The notes under the pieces are model-generated. The model was given only the letters and a program-made list of their open reading frames with translations. It ran no database searches and was not told where the DNA came from. Both the position numbers and the translations under genes were made by a program. Below, in pieces: positions 43,240 through 54,242 of a stretch of 64,000 bases of DNA (position 1 is the stretch's first letter; the number at the start of each line of letters is the position of its first letter). Source of the DNA: Parietaria judaica (lineage: Eukaryota > Streptophyta > Magnoliopsida > Rosales > Urticaceae); contig OX940866.1 in assembly GCA_954871525.1 (NCBI GenBank), forward strand, positions 37,088,521 through 37,152,520, given 5' to 3'.

Positions 43240-43614
43240 ATCCACTCCATGAGGGCCGTGCCGTCGACCTATCACCAAAGCATAAAGTTCCCAGGAAGGA
43301 GAGAGGGGGAAGTCGAGGATCTCAAAGGAAGCAGGGACGCATACCGGATCTGCTACATGATGCATCACAAGTCGATGACTGCCGAGAAGGGAATCAAGCA
43401 AACGGAGAAGGGAGAGCCGGCCGGATTATAGCAATTAGCGACGTCCGCCCCAAGATTTCCTGGGCGGAGTGAAGGGCGAGGGAAGAGCGTCGGTAGCACA
43501 GCCAGGGTTCTTAGCACGGAAGATGTCGAAGCTCGGGGCGCCGAAGAAAGAAAGGGAGGAGCGCAGATCGAGGAAGTAGAGCGAGTTCGCATCGACGAAT
43601 CCGATCCTACTCGG

Positions 43615-45912
43615 ATGGTCGGAATAGGCGCGGAGCTCGATCCGGACACCAAGGCACAACTAATCAATTTCCTCAAGAGGAACCGGGGGAGTTTCGCTTG
43701 GTCTCACGAGGACATGCCAGGGATCGACCCCTCGGTAACAGCTCATCGCCTCAACGCTGACCCAAGGCACAAGCCCGTCGTACAAAAAAGGAGAAAGATG
43801 GCCCTCGATAGAAACAAGATCATCAACGACGAGGTGGATAAGCTGCTCTCGATGGGAACCATCCGAGAGGTAAAATATCCCGAATGGCTGGCTAACACAG
43901 TCGTCGTAAAGAAGAAGAATGGCAAATGGCGAGTTTGTGTGGACTTCACCGACCTCAACCGCGCCTGCCCGAAGGATAGTTTCCCGATGCCGCATATAGA
44001 TCGCCTCGTCGAAGCCACCCACGGCTACGAGCTTCTCAGCTTCATGGATGCGTATTCCGGATACCACCAGATTAGGATGCACCCGGAGGACGAAGAGAAG
44101 ACCGCATTCGTCAGCGAAAGAGGCACGTACTGCTACAAAGTCATGCCCTTCGGACTGAAGAACGCCGGAGCGACTTATCAGAGGTTGGTGACCAAAATGT
44201 TCCACAAGCAGATCGGGAAGAGCATGGAGGTGTACATTGATGACATGGTCGTCAAATCCCTGAAGGTGGCGGCGCACGTTGAGCACCTGGAAGAATGTTT
44301 CGAGATTCTAAACCTGCACGGGATGAAGCTGAATCCCACCAAGTGCACCTTTGGTATGTCCTCGGGAAGATTCTTGGGCCACATGGTCACTCGGCGAGGG
44401 GTCGAAGCCGACCCCGAGCAAATTGAGGCAATCAAGAGCATGCCCTCGCCCAGAAATCGAAGAGAGATTCAGAGACTGACCGGGAGGATTGCTGCTCTAA
44501 ACCGATTTATCTCGCGATCGGCCGACAAAACCCTTCTTTTCTACGAGCTATTAAGGAAGAACAAAAAGTTCGAGTGGACCGAGAAATGCGAGGAAGCCTT
44601 CCAGGCGCTGAAGTCCTACTTGTCATCGCCGCCCGTTATGACGAAACCAAGACCGGGGGAGCCATTATACTTATACATCGCCATGTCTGATCACGCGATC
44701 AGCCAAGTGCTTGTGCGAGAGGAGGATGGGGAGCAGAGGCCAGTCTCCTACATCAGCAGAAAACTCCTCGACGCCGAGACGAGATACCCTCAACCCGAGA
44801 AACTTGCCTTGGCAGTATACGACGCATCGGAGAGACTGAAGCATCACTTCCAAGTCCACACTATCGTCGTCATGACCGACAGACCCATCCGCACTATCAT
44901 CCACGGCCCGAGCCAGTCGGGAAGGGTCACGAAGTGGTCTATAAAGCTGGGAGCATACGACATTGAGTACAAGCTTCGGACGAGCCTCAAGTCTCAAGTG
45001 CTCGCAGACTTCCTCATCGAATTGCCAAATGATCCAGTAGACCCGGGCGACAAAGCCGGCATCTGGAAGCTACAAGTCGATGGATCCGCTACAGCGCAAG
45101 GATCTGGAGTAGGGATCAGGATCACCTCCCCTAGGGGAGACGTGATAGAAAAAGCCTGTCGTCTCGCATATCGCTCCACCAACAACGATTCGGAGTATGA
45201 GGCGCTCATCATCGGGATGCAATCATCCTTGGCAATCGGGGCGAAAAACTTGCATGCTTTCTCAGATTCGCAGCTGGTGGTGAAACAAGTGAACGGGGAA
45301 TACGAGAAAAACGACGAGCGAATGGAGGCTTACGCAGGAGTGGTCGAGGCTCTCTCAAGAAAATTCGACTACTTTAGTCTGACACAGGTGACACGGGGAG
45401 ACAACACCCACGCCGACGCACTGGCAGGCCTGGGTTCTACGACTGAAATAGGAGAGCTAAGGTCTGTCACGGTAGAAACGGTGGAGAAACCGAGCATCCG
45501 GAGAGAGGAGGGCCCAGCAAAGAAGAAAGCTAAAGGAAAGGAAAAAGCCGAGGAGGCAAATGCGGGTGAGGCCAACATAAACGAGATCGAAGAGAGCGAG
45601 GACGAGGAAGGGGAGCGGGGAGTTGTGGACGACGATGAAGCAGAAGATTGGAGGACGCCCCTCCGAAGGTACATCCTTGAAGGAACGCTGCCCGAAGACC
45701 CGCAAGAATCCCGAAAAATCAAGTCAAAAAGTTCCAGGTACACCATCCTCGACAACGTACTTTATAGAAGAAGCTTCGTAGGTCCCTACCTAAGATGCCT
45801 TGGCAAAAAAGAGGCTGAATACGTCATGCGGGAAATCCATAGTGGGGATTGCGGAAATCACTCTGGCGGACGATCCTTGCTCAGAAAGACTAAGCGGCAG
45901 GGTTTCTTTTAG
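43615..45912 (+). CDS. Gypsy RT-RNase H-RNase H segment of pol (open part)
   Basis: 765 codons between the second and third TAG. Open from 43432; the first ATG is 43615 (MVGIGAELDPDTKAQ). It covers the whole reverse transcriptase and both RNase H domains, plus the integrase N-terminal region (RYILEGTLPEDPQ; RYTILDNVLYRRSFVG). An acidic linker (EIEESEDEEGERG) separates the second RNase H from integrase. Whether it is translated by itself is unknown. Confidence 0.85.
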   Translation: MVGIGAELDPDTKAQLINFLKRNRGSFAWSHEDMPGIDPSVTAHRLNADPRHKPVVQKRRKMALDRNKIINDEVDKLLSMGTIREVKYPEWLANTVVVKKKNGKWRVCVDFTDLNRACPKDSFPMPHIDRLVEATHGYELLSFMDAYSGYHQIRMHPEDEEKTAFVSERGTYCYKVMPFGLKNAGATYQRLVTKMFHKQIGKSMEVYIDDMVVKSLKVAAHVEHLEECFEILNLHGMKLNPTKCTFGMSSGRFLGHMVTRRGVEADPEQIEAIKSMPSPRNRREIQRLTGRIAALNRFISRSADKTLLFYELLRKNKKFEWTEKCEEAFQALKSYLSSPPVMTKPRPGEPLYLYIAMSDHAISQVLVREEDGEQRPVSYISRKLLDAETRYPQPEKLALAVYDASERLKHHFQVHTIVVMTDRPIRTIIHGPSQSGRVTKWSIKLGAYDIEYKLRTSLKSQVLADFLIELPNDPVDPGDKAGIWKLQVDGSATAQGSGVGIRITSPRGDVIEKACRLAYRSTNNDSEYEALIIGMQSSLAIGAKNLHAFSDSQLVVKQVNGEYEKNDERMEAYAGVVEALSRKFDYFSLTQVTRGDNTHADALAGLGSTTEIGELRSVTVETVEKPSIRREEGPAKKKAKGKEKAEEANAGEANINEIEESEDEEGERGVVDDDEAEDWRTPLRRYILEGTLPEDPQESRKIKSKSSRYTILDNVLYRRSFVGPYLRCLGKKEAEYVMREIHSGDCGNHSGGRSLLRKTKRQGFF

Positions 45913-46008
45913 GAAACCATTGTCGCTGATTGCATCAACCACTCTAAGAGGTGCGACAAATGTCAGCGGCACGCGCCAGCAATCAACTGCCCGGCCGAAG
46001 AGCTCTCA

Positions 46009-46890
46009 GTGGTCTCGGTTCCTTATCCTTTCATGAAGTGGTCGATAGACATCGTCGGCCCTATGCCCATCGGCCCACGACAGAAGAGGTTCATGCTCGT
46101 CGTCACAGACTTCTTCACCAAATGGATGGAGGCGGAAGCATACGCCAACATCAAGGACTCCGATGTCGAGAGCTACGTTTGGAAGAACGTGATTACTCGC
46201 TTCGGATTACCCCGGGAGATAATCGCCGATAATGGGTCCCAGTTCATCTCGAAGAGGTTCGGGGATTTCTGCAAGCGATGGAGAATAAAGCTCAACACAT
46301 CGACTCCACGGTACCCCCAAGGCAACGGGAACGCCGAGGCGGTCAACCGAACCATCGTCGACAACATCAAGAGGAGGCTCGGCGAAAAGAAAGGACTGTG
46401 GGCGGACGAGCTACCAAGAGTGCTATGGGCTTATCGGACCACCCCCCATTCCGCGACCGGCGAGACGCCTTTCGCCTTGGCCTTCGGAGTGGAAGCTGTG
46501 ATCCCAGCAGAGGTTGACATTCCAAGCCTCCGTCGAACGATGGCCCCTAGCTGCGAAGAGGATAACGAGCAGGGTCTCCTCCATCAGCTCGACCACATCG
46601 ACGAGAGGCGCGAGCGAGCAAGCACGCACGTGGCCAACTATCAAAACACGATCGCGCGTTTTTACAACAAGAAAGTGCGCCCAAGGAGGTTCAGAGTCGG
46701 GGAAATGGTCCTCCGACGAGTTTTCCAGAATACAGCCGAAGCAAATGCCGGGAATCTGGGGCAGACCTGGGAAGGCCCCTACATGGTTACCAATGTCGTC
46801 AAACCGGGGGTCTATGAGCTCAAGAATACGGAAGGACCAAAAGTAATACGGAGTTGGAACGTGAAACACTTGAAAAAATTCTACCAGTAG
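46009..46890 (+). CDS. Gypsy integrase core (open part)
   Basis: 293 codons from the first ATG after the third TAG. Carries the catalytic core (SIDIVGPMPI, PREIIADNGSQF, GNGNAEAVNR) and the C-terminal DNA-binding part (FRVGEMVLRRVF, LGQTWEGPYMV), ending at TAG 46888-46890. No chromodomain is seen, as expected for Tat. Confidence 0.85.
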   Translation: MVSVPYPFMKWSIDIVGPMPIGPRQKRFMLVVTDFFTKWMEAEAYANIKDSDVESYVWKNVITRFGLPREIIADNGSQFISKRFGDFCKRWRIKLNTSTPRYPQGNGNAEAVNRTIVDNIKRRLGEKKGLWADELPRVLWAYRTTPHSATGETPFALAFGVEAVIPAEVDIPSLRRTMAPSCEEDNEQGLLHQLDHIDERRERASTHVANYQNTIARFYNKKVRPRRFRVGEMVLRRVFQNTAEANAGNLGQTWEGPYMVTNVVKPGVYELKNTEGPKVIRSWNVKHLKKFYQ

Positions 46891-47156
46891 CCCCATCTCA
46901 CTGATTCGCCTTCGTCATTATGGATATAAATCTTATCTTTCTTTTTGCCAGTTGGGGAAGTCCCGGCCCCCTCCTGTTCGGGGCTATTTTTCTCTTTATC
47001 GCATGACCTCGATTTTGAACTAATTCGAATATTTGCTATGTATGGCCCTTTATTCTTATCTCAGGATCGTCAGAAGAAGTAATTGCTACATATCTACGCA
47101 CGCATCGATGAAAGCTTCGATAAAAACTATAAATATGCAACAATATACGTACATAT

Positions 47157-47303
47157 ACGGCTAAGGGTGCCGAGCAAACCCGGTCCGGCAAAACATGTCG
47201 AGATCTTATTTACGGCTAAGGGTGCCGAGCAAACCCGGTCCGGCAAAACAGGCCGAGATCCTATTTACGGCTAAGGGTGCCGAGCAAGCCCGGTCCAGCT
47301 AAG
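47157..47303 (+). repeat. 55-bp tandem repeat in the Gypsy 3' internal region
   Basis: Nearly three copies of ACGGCTAAGGGTGCCGAGCA followed by AACCCGGTCCGGCAAAACA, between the pol end and the nested Copia element. Confidence 0.9.
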
Positions 47304-47447
47304 AGAGCCGAGAAGAATATATAAAACGAAAAAGGAATATATAATATATATGTATATTAAACAGGCAACATGCAAGCAAGCCCGAAAGGAAGCAAGCAGA
47401 AACAACCCTAGGGAAGCAAAGGAAGCCTAGCGAGGAAGGGGAGCGGT

Positions 47448-47993
47448 TGTTGGATCCCAATTCACGGATCTGCAAAGAACACGAATAACACCAAAAGAAA
47501 TCGAACAGAAAATAAAGGACACAAACTTTTGGGAGAAGAAATTCTCTTGATTAATAATCGAAGGCAATACAAGAAGATAAACTCGAAATTCTAATGGACT
47601 CTACACAATACAAAGTGTACATGCTAGGTATATTTATAGCCTCACATAGGCGAAACCCTAGCTAACCAAATCGCACAAAATCAGGAAACTACCCTAAATA
47701 ATCCTATCAAATCTTTGACTTGATCTTTGCTTGTTCCTCAAGCTACGCGTCTTCCTTTCTGGGTAGAGATTCCTTTTCCTGCCCGGACAGTCTCTCTGTC
47801 CCCGAGCTGACCTGCTCGTATGCTCCGGGCTGAGCTTGCCTTCTATCCGGATGTTCTGCTCGTGTTCACCCGAGCTGGGCTGAACAGCTGTCCGTCTTCT
47901 GTTCTGGTCGGTACCCGGGCTGACTCCTCGCAAGTGTTTCTGCCCGTCCTGGGTTCTGGTCGTCACCCGGACTAAGTCAAGCTTAAGCTCACA
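47448..47993 (-). repeat. Copia 3' LTR
   Basis: Plus-strand TGTTGGATCCCAATTC to GCTTAAGCTCACA. Contains the last ~100 codons and the stop of the gag-pol frame. Confidence 0.95.
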
Positions 47994-50900
47994 TTCTCCC
48001 CCGTAAGCTTGACTTGCTTCCACTCTCTTCACTCCGAGCAGCTCTCTCATCTCCTCGAACTTGACTCTCCCTAGAGCCTTGGTAAGAATGTCTGCCCGTT
48101 GCTCCCTCGTGTTGACGAATTCCACGATGATCTCTCGCTTCTCCACACACTCACGAATGTAGTGAAACTTCGTGTCAATGTGTTTGCTCCGTCCATGGAA
48201 CACTGGATTCTTCATCAACGCAATTGCAGACTTGTTGTCCACGTAGAGAGTAGCTGGTCTCTGCTCGGATCTGGTCATCTCTTTGAGTAGCCCCTTCAAC
48301 CACATAGCTTGACATGCTGCTGCGGTTGCCGCCATGAACTCTGCTTCGCATGAGGATAGAGCTACTGTCTGCTGCTTTTGAGACTGCCAGGTGATCAGGT
48401 TTCCGTTGAGGTAGAACGCCATCCCTCCGGTACTCTTCCTGTCATCGATATCACCGGCCAGATCACTGTCCGTAAAGCCAACTAGTACTTCTGCTCCACT
48501 TCCTCGGTTGTACTGGATCCCGTAGTCCGTCGTGCCCTTCACGTAACGCAAGATGTGCTTCACCGCCTGCTGGTGTGCACTCGTGGGCTTCTCCATGTAT
48601 CGACTGACTATCCCGACTGCGTGTGAAATGTCTGGTCGGGTGTGGGTGAGATACCTCAGGCACCCGATCACGCGTCTGTACTCCGTGGGATCCACTCTTC
48701 TCCCTTCAGCATCCTTCCCGAGCTGCAGCTTCGCCTCCATAGGGTACTTGCTCGAGTTACAGTCCGTCATCTCGAACTGTTTAAGGATCTTCTTCGCATA
48801 GGACGACTGCTTCAGCGTAATGCAGTCCTTCTTCTGTTCCACCTCTAGACCGAGGTAGTACGAAAGTAATCCGAGGTCACTCATCTCGAATTCGGCCATC
48901 ATCTGCTGCTTGAACCCATCTACGCCTCCTGCGCTGGATCCTGTGACGATCAGGTCGTCCACATACACTCCCACGATCAGAGTTTCCTGCCCGGTACTCC
49001 TGGTGTAGACTGCCTGCTCGCTCAAGCACTTTGTGAATCCAAGATTCTTCAAGCTCTTGTCAAGGCGGATGTTCCACGCTCTTGGTGCTTGTTTTAACCC
49101 GTATAAGGCCTTGGATAGCTTGTACACCTTCTGCTCCTTGCCCGTGACGCCGAACCCCTCTGGTTGCTTGACGTACACTTCTTCTTCGACGTCACCATTT
49201 AGGAATGCCGATTTGACATCCAGATGGTGAATTTCCCAACCTCGATGAGCTGCTAGGGCTAGGATGAGTCTGATCGTGTCCAGTCTAGCTACTGGGGCAA
49301 AGACTTCCTCAAAGTCTATGCCTTTCCTCTGCACGTAGCCTTTAGCTACCAGCCTTGCCTTGTGCTTAAGGACATTCCCCTCAGTGTCCTTCTTCAGCTT
49401 AAACACCCACTTCAGGCCGATGGGATTATGACCTTTGGGCAGGTCGGTAAGCTCCCATGTCATGTTCTTCTCAATGGACTCCATCTCCTTCTTCATTGCT
49501 TCCTGCCACTCCTGCTCGGCTGCTGCCTCCTGGTAATTGGCTGGTTCTTCTGCACACAACAAAGAAAGTTCCTCCAGGCTCATCTCCACTTCTTGAGTCT
49601 GATCGTAAACGTCTGCTAGAGGTCGGAATCCTCTTGGGCCGTCTTTTATGGAGGAATCTCCCGAGCTGGACGGGCTGGTCCTGCTCGGACTTGGTGTCCT
49701 GGGTGTATCCGGGGTGCTCTCTCCCGGGCTGGGTTCCCTCGTTTCTGGCAAGACTGTTCCCGAGCTGGGTGTTCCGGGCTGCTCCTGCTCGGCAACATCC
49801 TGGTCGTCTTCGACAATGAACTCCACTGAGTTCTGCTCGGGTTCTCCATTCTCGTCGCGCCAATCCCACTTCATCTCCTCTTCGAACACAGCATCTCTGC
49901 TCACTTGGAGTCTGCCGCGTCGTGGATCGTAGAGTCTGTGTGCCTTGCTTCCTTCTTCAACGCCAAGGTACACCATCTTCTGACTCCGGTTGTCCAGCTT
50001 CTTGAGATGTGGCCCCGCAATCTTCACGTGTGCGGTGCACCCGAACACTTTCAAGTGTTCTAAGTGGGGTTTCTTCCCTTTCCACGCCTGGTAGGGGGTA
50101 CGCTCTCCTAGCGCTTTGGTCGGCAAACGATTAAGCAGGTAGACCGCATGTCTTACTGCTTCTGCCCAAAACCGGGCTGGAACTTGCATGCTCTTGAGCA
50201 AGCTCCTCGCTGTGTTCATCACAGTTCGGTTTCGTCTTTCCACTACGCCATTCTGCTGGGGCGTGTGGGGTGCGGACAGGTGACGTTGAACTCCTTCCTG
50301 GTCGCAGAACTCTCCGAACTGTTGGGAAGTGAATTCTCCTCCTCGGTCTGTACGCAAGACCTTTAACCTGTGCACCGAGCCATTCTCCACGATCTTCTTG
50401 AACTTCTTGAAGACCTCAAAGGCTCCGCTCTTTTCCTTAAGTATATAAACCCACATCCAGCGACTGTAATCATCAACAAGTAAAAGAAAGTACTTGTTAC
50501 CTTCCAATGTTGCTGGGGTGACTGGACCACATAGGTCTGCATGCACCAACTGTAAGGGTCTCTCTGCTCGGAATTTGGCCTTGATCGGAAACGGTATCCT
50601 CGCCTGCTTCGCGATCATGCAGCACTCACATAGCTGGTCGGGGTGTTCTATCTTGGGAACCCCGAAGGCCATCTTCATCTCGCCCATCATCTTGAGCGCA
50701 TGAAAATTCACGTGTCCGAGCCGTGCGTGCCATAGCCAAGCTGGGTCTGCCATCGATGCCATAAGACAGACGGGCTGGCATGTCTTCAGGAGAATCTTGT
50801 AGAGTCTGTTGGGTGTTCGCTCCACCTTCATCAACAGCTCTCCTTCCTTGGTCCACATCTTCAGGTAGGACCCTTGCAGCAACACCGTGTTCCCGATCTC

Positions 50901-52298
50901 AGTCATCTGTCCTAGACTGATGATGTTGCTTTTCAACTTCGGGATGAAATACACCTGGGTCATCAGACGCTGGTCGCCATTCTTGCACTCGAACAGGATC
51001 GACCCTCTGCCTCTGATCTCTACGACTGATCCGTCGCCGAATTTCACGCTGCCCGTGATCTTCTCATCGAGCTCTTCAAACTTAGCTCGGTCCCCAGTCA
51101 TGTGGTTGCTAGCTCCGTTGTCTAAGTACCATATGTCGGTACTGACCTTCTTCTCTCCGTCTACGAGGAGGTTTGCAATAACCTTATCCTCGATGAGGAA
51201 AACCTTCTCGCTGGTCTCCTCCGGACAGGTCTGCTCGGCCTCTGGGCTGATCGGCACACTGATCACTTCTGCCCGGGCCTTGGCGTCACACTCGCCATTC
51301 TGTTCGTCCAGGTGCGTTTCTTGTTCGGCAAACAACAATGCCGCCTGGTGCTGATCGTCTGGGAATCTTGCTAGATTCGCCTCTTCGCCCTGGTTCCTGC
51401 TCCGGAACTCAGATGCAAAGTGCCCAAGCTTCTGACAATTGTAGCACTTCACTGTGCTCTTGTCTCTCCTGGTCGTGCCTTCCTGACGGGTAGATCCACC
51501 GCCGCGACCACGCATGTCCCGACCTTGACCTCGTCCACGACCCTGTCCGCGTCCTCGGACTTCTCCACCAAAGCTGCTCCGTCCTGAGGATCTTGTAGAA
51601 AACACGGCTCCCCCGGTTTTCCGCTGTCTGGCCGTCCACTCTTCATGCGTGAGCAGGAGGTTCTTCTCTTCGTCTTTTTCACCGTAACCCCGAAGTCTCT
51701 CTTCGTGGGCCTTGAGACGACCAACAACCTCCTCGACCGACATGGTCTTGAGATCGCCGAACTGCTCGATCAATGTCACGATCTGCATGTACCTGTGAGG
51801 CACTGCTCGGAGAAATTTCTTGACGACGGTGGTCTCTTCCACCTTGTCTCCCAGCGAGCGTATGCCGGTCACAATGGACGTGAGCCGCATAGCGAAATCA
51901 TCAATTGATTCGCTCTCCCTCATTCTCATGACCTCGAACTCACTCTTCAAGGTCTGGACCTTTGCCTCCTTGACGCGATCTGCGCCCATGTGCATGGTCT
52001 GAAGAGTTTTCCATGCTTCCTTCGCGGAATCTTTCTCGGCAAGCATGAGAAGAACTTCTTCCGGAACTGCTTGGTAGATAGCGGCTGGAGCCATTCTTTC
52101 CTTGCGCCCTTCGACACCGCCGTTCTCTACGGCCTCCCATACTCCCTGCGCCTGCAGATTCACCCTCATCTTCAACGCCCACACGGCGTAATTGCTCTTC
52201 GTGAGCATGGGGTAATGGAGTGTAACTGTGCCTTCTCTGGTCTCTGGTTTCGGCGCGACCAAAGCTCTTTCCATCGGTGACTCTGATGATGAAGACAT
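47694..52298 (-). CDS. Copia gag-pol polyprotein
   Basis: 1,534 codons. The start [16 protein letters not shown] at 52298 is preferred over an ATG nine codons upstream that lies in the primer-site region. Order: gag ([36 protein letters not shown]); a zinc knuckle [14 protein letters not shown] whose last Cys is Phe; protease ([13 protein letters not shown]); integrase ([65 protein letters not shown]); RT ([40 protein letters not shown], catalytic YVDDLIVTG); and RNase H ([31 protein letters not shown]). After the normal end (near ECELKLDLV) the frame runs ~100 codons into the 3' LTR, adding a tail ([15 protein letters not shown] onward). The knuckle change might weaken RNA packaging. Confidence 0.95.
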   Translation of the reverse strand: MSSSSESPMERALVAPKPETREGTVTLHYPMLTKSNYAVWALKMRVNLQAQGVWEAVENGGVEGRKERMAPAAIYQAVPEEVLLMLAEKDSAKEAWKTLQTMHMGADRVKEAKVQTLKSEFEVMRMRESESIDDFAMRLTSIVTGIRSLGDKVEETTVVKKFLRAVPHRYMQIVTLIEQFGDLKTMSVEEVVGRLKAHEERLRGYGEKDEEKNLLLTHEEWTARQRKTGGAVFSTRSSGRSSFGGEVRGRGQGRGRGQGRDMRGRGGGSTRQEGTTRRDKSTVKCYNCQKLGHFASEFRSRNQGEEANLARFPDDQHQAALLFAEQETHLDEQNGECDAKARAEVISVPISPEAEQTCPEETSEKVFLIEDKVIANLLVDGEKKVSTDIWYLDNGASNHMTGDRAKFEELDEKITGSVKFGDGSVVEIRGRGSILFECKNGDQRLMTQVYFIPKLKSNIISLGQMTEIGNTVLLQGSYLKMWTKEGELLMKVERTPNRLYKILLKTCQPVCLMASMADPAWLWHARLGHVNFHALKMMGEMKMAFGVPKIEHPDQLCECCMIAKQARIPFPIKAKFRAERPLQLVHADLCGPVTPATLEGNKYFLLLVDDYSRWMWVYILKEKSGAFEVFKKFKKIVENGSVHRLKVLRTDRGGEFTSQQFGEFCDQEGVQRHLSAPHTPQQNGVVERRNRTVMNTARSLLKSMQVPARFWAEAVRHAVYLLNRLPTKALGERTPYQAWKGKKPHLEHLKVFGCTAHVKIAGPHLKKLDNRSQKMVYLGVEEGSKAHRLYDPRRGRLQVSRDAVFEEEMKWDWRDENGEPEQNSVEFIVEDDQDVAEQEQPGTPSSGTVLPETREPSPGESTPDTPRTPSPSRTSPSSSGDSSIKDGPRGFRPLADVYDQTQEVEMSLEELSLLCAEEPANYQEAAAEQEWQEAMKKEMESIEKNMTWELTDLPKGHNPIGLKWVFKLKKDTEGNVLKHKARLVAKGYVQRKGIDFEEVFAPVARLDTIRLILALAAHRGWEIHHLDVKSAFLNGDVEEEVYVKQPEGFGVTGKEQKVYKLSKALYGLKQAPRAWNIRLDKSLKNLGFTKCLSEQAVYTRSTGQETLIVGVYVDDLIVTGSSAGGVDGFKQQMMAEFEMSDLGLLSYYLGLEVEQKKDCITLKQSSYAKKILKQFEMTDCNSSKYPMEAKLQLGKDAEGRRVDPTEYRRVIGCLRYLTHTRPDISHAVGIVSRYMEKPTSAHQQAVKHILRYVKGTTDYGIQYNRGSGAEVLVGFTDSDLAGDIDDRKSTGGMAFYLNGNLITWQSQKQQTVALSSCEAEFMAATAAACQAMWLKGLLKEMTRSEQRPATLYVDNKSAIALMKNPVFHGRSKHIDTKFHYIRECVEKREIIVEFVNTREQRADILTKALGRVKFEEMRELLGVKRVEASQAYGGECELKLDLVRVTTRTQDGQKHLRGVSPGTDQNRRRTAVQPSSGEHEQNIRIEGKLSPEHTSRSARGQRDCPGRKRNLYPERKTRSLRNKQRSSQRFDRII

Positions 52299-52326
52299 GT
52301 TCTTCGATTGAAGCTCTGATACCACT

Positions 52327-52872
52327 TGTTGGATCCCAATTCACGGATCTGCAAAGAACACGAATAACACCAAAAGAAATCGAACAGAAAATAAAGGACA
52401 CAAACTTTTGGGAGAAGAAATTCTCTTGATTAATAATCGAAGGCAATACAAGAAGATAAACTCGAAATTCTAATGGACTCTACACAATACAAAGTGTACA
52501 TGCTAGGTATATTTATAGCCTCACATAGGCGAAACCCTAGCTAACCAAATCGCACAAAATCAGGAAACTACCCTAAATAATCCTATCAAATCTTTGACTT
52601 GATCTTTGCTTGTTCCTCAAGCTACGCGTCTTCCTTTCTGGGTAGAGATTCCTTTTCCTGCCCGGACAGTCTCTCTGTCCCCGAGCTGACCTGCTCGTAT
52701 GCTCCGGGCTGAGCTTGCCTTCTATCCGGATGTTCTGCTCGTGTTCACCCGAGCTGGGCTGAACAGCTGTCCGTCTTCTGTTCTGGTCGGTACCCGGGCT
52801 GACTCCTCGCAAGTGTTTCTGCCCGTCCTGGGTTCTGGTCGTCACCCGGACTAAGTCAAGCTTAAGCTCACA
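52327..52872 (-). repeat. Copia 5' LTR
   Basis: Matches 47448-47993 at every position I compared. Confidence 0.95.
52508..52518 (-). promoter_or_regulatory. TATA box of the Copia 5' LTR
   Basis: Minus strand CTATAAATATA, correctly placed to drive the gag-pol transcript. Confidence 0.6.
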
Positions 52873-53014
52873 GCGGTTTCATCATATGACCACGCGAGGA
52901 GCCGAAGAAGGCATCACCGACCATGAGCCAATCGATGCCGGATAGGGCCAACCCCCGAGGCGGTTATACTTTATTTTACCAAGTGTAATACACTTGATAA
53001 AATGGGGGACTAAC

Positions 53015-53809
53015 TGTTGAGGTCGGATTTGGTCAAATCCATCCTCAACACAACTCGTGTCGTTTTGTCCATAAACGACATGAGGGAGGCGAGGAAGTTC
53101 ACCAACGAAGAGCGGGTTATCTTCGAGGAAGGACGTCTCCGAGGAGGGACACCCCCGAGGAGGTTCATCCGCGAGGAGACGCAGCCACGCGAGCAAGCGG
53201 GTCGCGATGAAGCGTCCCATCACGATTCGACGAGGAGTTTTTGTCATGATGTTTACGCAGAGCCCGATGACAGCCGAAGAGACGTGCATTTAATGAAACC
53301 GACCTACTCACTCGATGAGAGCGTCAGCTACGAAGGCCTGCAAAGCCGAATGACGGCTGACGAGATGCGCATTTAATGCGGCGCACCTACCCATTACGGC
53401 AGCATGCTCGGAGGTGACATAAAGTGAGGATAAACCCTGCTGCCCTCAAATCACGTCAGAAAATGATGATTAAAGAGGATAAAGGCGGGAAAAATAGAGG
53501 AGGAAGGCATTGTAAACTCTATAAAAGGCAAGATAAGCCTCATTTGTAAGGGTTGGTTGTTCGAACAAAAGAGAGAGAAAAGAGGACTCAGCAAAGGAAA
53601 GAAAAAGAGATCTTGTAATAGAAAAGGTCGAAGAAAAGAGATATCTGAGGCTCATGATCCTTCATCTGTCCAGCTATTTAACGGAAGAAAACCGAGCTCA
53701 TTTCGGAAATTATAATAAAACAGAGATATTCATCATTTGTTGTCATTTTATTTATTATTTGATGATTGTCTTTGTGACTGGAAAAGGGTGGTGAAAAACC
53801 CCCTCTACA
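53015..53809 (+). repeat. Gypsy 3' LTR
   Basis: TGTTGAGGTCGG to CCCCCTCTACA, 795 bp, uninterrupted. Followed by the TSD atcat. Confidence 0.96.
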
Positions 53810-53879
53810 ATCATGAATGGGCAAAACTTGATTTTATGAAATATGAGTAATTTTTGAAAGGTTTGTAGTTTGTACATTA

Positions 53880-54242
53880 ATGTGTATTTCATACCGTTTC
53901 CTTGAATAAATTGATATATGAAATAAAAATGACTCGATGTGAAAATTTATTAGTGAAATTAATTATGAAGTTGATTAATAAATTATAAAAATGATTAATG
54001 AATTATGAAAGTGAAACCAGTGGATAATGAAATTGATTAGAGAATTATGACGTTGATTAGCGAATTACAAAATGAAAATGAGGATTAAAAATTAATCAAT
54101 ATTAAAATTGATTTTTGAATTTTAAAATTAAGAGGTGGAAAAGTGAATATCAAGTGATTAGTGAATAATAAAATTAAAATTAGTGAAAAATAAAATTAAA
54201 ATAGTAATAAGTAATTTTAAATTGTGAAATTAAAACTAGTGA
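53880..54242. repeat. AT-rich degenerate repeat (GTGAATnATGAAATTGATTAG-like), copy 1
   Basis: A run of loosely repeated words such as GTGAATAATAAAAT, AATTATGAAAGTGA and TTGATTAGCGAATTA. A similar stretch lies at 61830-62165 and a partial one at 56990-57100. It is non-coding. Confidence 0.5.

Larger units (their letters stand above)
43240..46890 (+). pseudogene. Gypsy pol: RT, dual RNase H, integrase, interrupted by TAG codons
   Basis: Same frame as gag throughout. After the TAG at 43237 the frame continues (IHSMRAVPSTYHQSIKFPGR) to a second TAG at 43429-43431. It is then open to a third at 45910-45912, then open to TAG at 46888-46890. RT: NGKWRVCVDFTDLNRACPKD, FPMPHIDRLVEATHGYELLS, VMPFGLKNAGATYQRLV and catalytic YIDDM. 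The first RNase H follows (ISQVLVREEDGEQRPVSYIS). The second is near 45060-45440 (KLQVDGSATAQGSGVG, NNDSEYEALI, NTHADALAGLGS). Integrase zinc residues are EIHSGDCGNHSG and CDKCQRH, and the core is WSIDIVGPMPIGP, IIADNGSQFIS, PQGNGNAEAVNRTI. The third TAG follows KRQGFF, where relatives have Trp. No frameshift is visible. The largest intact piece is 43615-45912. Confidence 0.9.
47448..52872 (-). mobile_element. Full-length Ty1/Copia retrotransposon nested in the Gypsy element
   Basis: Two 546-bp LTRs (47448-47993 and 52327-52872) that look identical by eye. The TSD gcggt lies at 47443-47447 and 52873-52877. The minus strand is coding: a Met-tRNA primer site (TGGTATCAGAG) adjoins 52327, and a polypurine tract (ACGGGGGAGAA) adjoins 47993. 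It has one uninterrupted gag-pol frame. Identical LTRs with a full reading frame make it the youngest insertion in the window. Confidence 0.96.
36076..53809 (+). mobile_element. Ty3/Gypsy retrotransposon, Tat lineage, with two nested insertions
   Basis: Two 795-bp LTRs. The 5' one is 36076-36591 plus 40559-40837, split by a nested element. The 3' one is 53015-53809. The TSD atcat lies at 36071-36075 and 53810-53814. By eye the LTRs differ at 6 positions (about 0.75%), so insertion was recent. The internal region encodes gag-protease and pol with RT, RNase H, an extra C-terminal RNase H and integrase. That second RNase H marks the Tat group. A purine tract (AAAATGGGGGAC) precedes the 3' LTR. 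A primer-binding-site candidate follows 40837 (TTTGGCGCACACCGAG), which I cannot assign to a tRNA. Without its nested guests the element is ~8.3 kb. Confidence 0.95.

Noticed and set aside
41094..46896. Open frames antisense to, or in other frames of, the Gypsy gag-pol
   Set aside because: They overlap domains that are clear in the main frame. The 169-codon frame at 41999-42508 is open only because of the in-frame repeat.
52573..52845. 90-codon minus-strand frame in the Copia 5' LTR
   Set aside because: It is the LTR copy of the polyprotein tail at the other end, with no start codon context of its own.
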